Source: Deltaproteobacteria bacterium
GTDB taxonomy: Bacteria > Desulfobacterota > SM23-61
Direction: 5' to 3'
Assembly (NCBI GenBank): GCA_029857975.1
Contig: JAOUFX010000164.1
Location: forward strand, 1 to 6,678
DNA length: 6,678 nucleotides
Part shown: piece after piece, positions 6,182 through 6,678 of the stretch
Layout of the letters: each line of letters begins with the position of its first letter
How positions within the stretch are numbered: position 1 is the first letter of the stretch
Notes under the pieces: generated by a model
Told to the model about the DNA's origin: nothing
Databases searched by the model: none
What the model saw: only the letters and a program-made list of their open reading frames with translations
Program-made: the position numbers and the translations under genes

Positions 6182-6478
6182 TCAGGCCGGTTTCGGTGCC
6201 GTCTTCAACTTGGTTTTACGGTCACCCGAATGGCTGAAGAAGGTACGGGTGGGCGAAAATTCTCCTAACTTATGCCCGACCATATTTTCCGTAACAAATA
6301 CCGGGATAAACTTCTTGCCATTATGGACGGCAAAGGTCTGCCCGACCATTTCTGGAGTAATGGTGGAGCGCCTGGACCAAGTTTTAATAACCTTGCGGCT
6401 ATTCGTCCGGATGGCTTCTGATACCTTTTCCCTTAATTTAGGATCCACAAAGGGTCCTTTACGAATAGACCGTCCCAC
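6182..6478 (-). CDS. rpsS: Small-subunit ribosomal protein S19 (uS19)
   Basis: S19 belongs to the 30S head, forms a complex with S13, and makes the A-site-finger bridge to the 50S subunit. The product is 98 residues, a few longer than the minimal form because of a basic tail. It opens [11 protein letters not shown] and has [22 protein letters not shown]'s core at about 33-54 and [13 protein letters not shown] at 68-80. The start is a GTG at 6478 with AAAGGAG about seven bases upstream; no ATG fits. The usual gap after rplB is short, but here it is 129 bases and contains an inverted repeat element. Confidence 0.98.
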   Translation of the reverse strand: MGRSIRKGPFVDPKLREKVSEAIRTNSRKVIKTWSRRSTITPEMVGQTFAVHNGKKFIPVFVTENMVGHKLGEFSPTRTFFSHSGDRKTKLKTAPKPA

Positions 6479-6502
6479 GTTTGACTCCTTTTAAAAACTA
6501 TG

Positions 6503-6600
6503 CTCACCGCCGAGACCGCCAAGAACGCCGAGAAGAAAAAATAAAATTTTTCTCTTGGGTTGCTAAATGGCTCTGCGTTCTCCGCGCCCTCTGTGGTTAA
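6503..6600 (-). repeat. Intergenic inverted repeat, family B, built of 9-base units (rplB-rpsS spacer)
   Basis: This is an imperfect inverted repeat with two arms around an A/T-rich centre. On the plus strand the left arm reads as three 9-base units, CGCCGAGAC, CGCCAAGAA and CGCCGAGAA (6508-6534). The right arm also reads as three, CTCTGCGTT, CTCCGCGCC and CTCTGTGGT (6571-6597). Comparing the left arm with the reverse complement of the right over 25 bases, 18 match. The element starts a few bases after the rplB stop and ends before the rpsS SD. The motifs resemble the CACAGAGG/CGCAGAG intergenic repeats I recall from many environmental bacterial genomes; this could not be verified here. It encodes nothing obvious. 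Confidence 0.7.
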
Positions 6601-6607
6601 TGCTTTA

Positions 6608-6678
6608 TCATTTCCTGCGTTTGACGATGAATTTATCCGTCGCCTTGTTTTGCCGAGTCTTGTGTCCTCGCGTAGGGA
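6608..6678 (-). CDS. rplB: Large-subunit ribosomal protein L2 (uL2), last 22 residues, cut by window edge
   Basis: L2 is a primary 23S rRNA-binding protein needed for subunit joining and peptidyl transfer. Only the 3' end is present: 22 codons plus two bases, ending in TGA at 6610-6608. The visible residues PTRGHKTRQNKATDKFIVKRRK's end, DKFIVKRRK, is the hallmark C-terminus of L2, and the preceding G-KTR-NK pattern also fits. The identity is supported by position immediately upstream of rpsS, the usual order. Nothing can be said of its start or of the conserved histidine region, which lie outside the window. Confidence 0.95.
   Translation of the reverse strand, partial: PTRGHKTRQNKATDKFIVKRRK

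Overview
This window is a stretch of the bacterial S10-spc ribosomal protein cluster. All of it is read from the minus strand, so transcription runs from the right end of the window to the left. The order is rplB (3' end only), rpsS, rplV, rpsC, rplP, rpmC, rpsQ, rplN, rplX, rplE, rpsN, rpsH, rplF, rplR, rpsE, rpmD, rplO (5' part only). This is the canonical bacterial order with no gene missing. No host, phage or defence gene is inserted. The plus strand carries only antisense shadow frames.

The organism is a bacterium of roughly even GC content with strong GGAGG-type ribosome binding sites, free use of GTG and TTG starts, a zinc-type S14, and an L24 with a C-terminal two-CxxC zinc ribbon. 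Together with the intergenic repeats this suggests an environmental Desulfobacterota-like (deltaproteobacterial) or related lineage. That placement is an inference of low certainty, because no taxonomic marker was compared.

Right part (about 4244-6678): the S10-operon part, encoding L2, S19, L22, S3, L16, L29 and S17. Left part (about 1-4106): the spc part, encoding L14, L24, L5, S14, S8, L6, L18, S5, L30 and L15. Most genes are 10-40 bases apart or overlap, each with its own Shine-Dalgarno (SD) sequence, as expected for translational coupling of 30S and 50S subunit proteins made in similar amounts.

Four spacers break this tight packing, and they hold the interesting material. The rplB-rpsS spacer contains a roughly 98 bp imperfect inverted repeat whose arms are built from 9-base units. 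The rplE-rpsN and rplF-rplR spacers contain two copies of one 66-71 bp stem-loop repeat, in the same orientation. The rpsQ-rplN spacer, which corresponds to the S10/spc operon junction of E. coli, holds a near-perfect 15 bp hairpin. That hairpin encloses a strong SD and the start of a possible 41-codon unannotated reading frame, which ends in an ATGA overlap with rplN. A fifth, shorter spacer (rpsE-rpmD, 63 bases) is unusual only in length. No promoter, intrinsic terminator, RNA gene, CRISPR array or insertion sequence could be supported.
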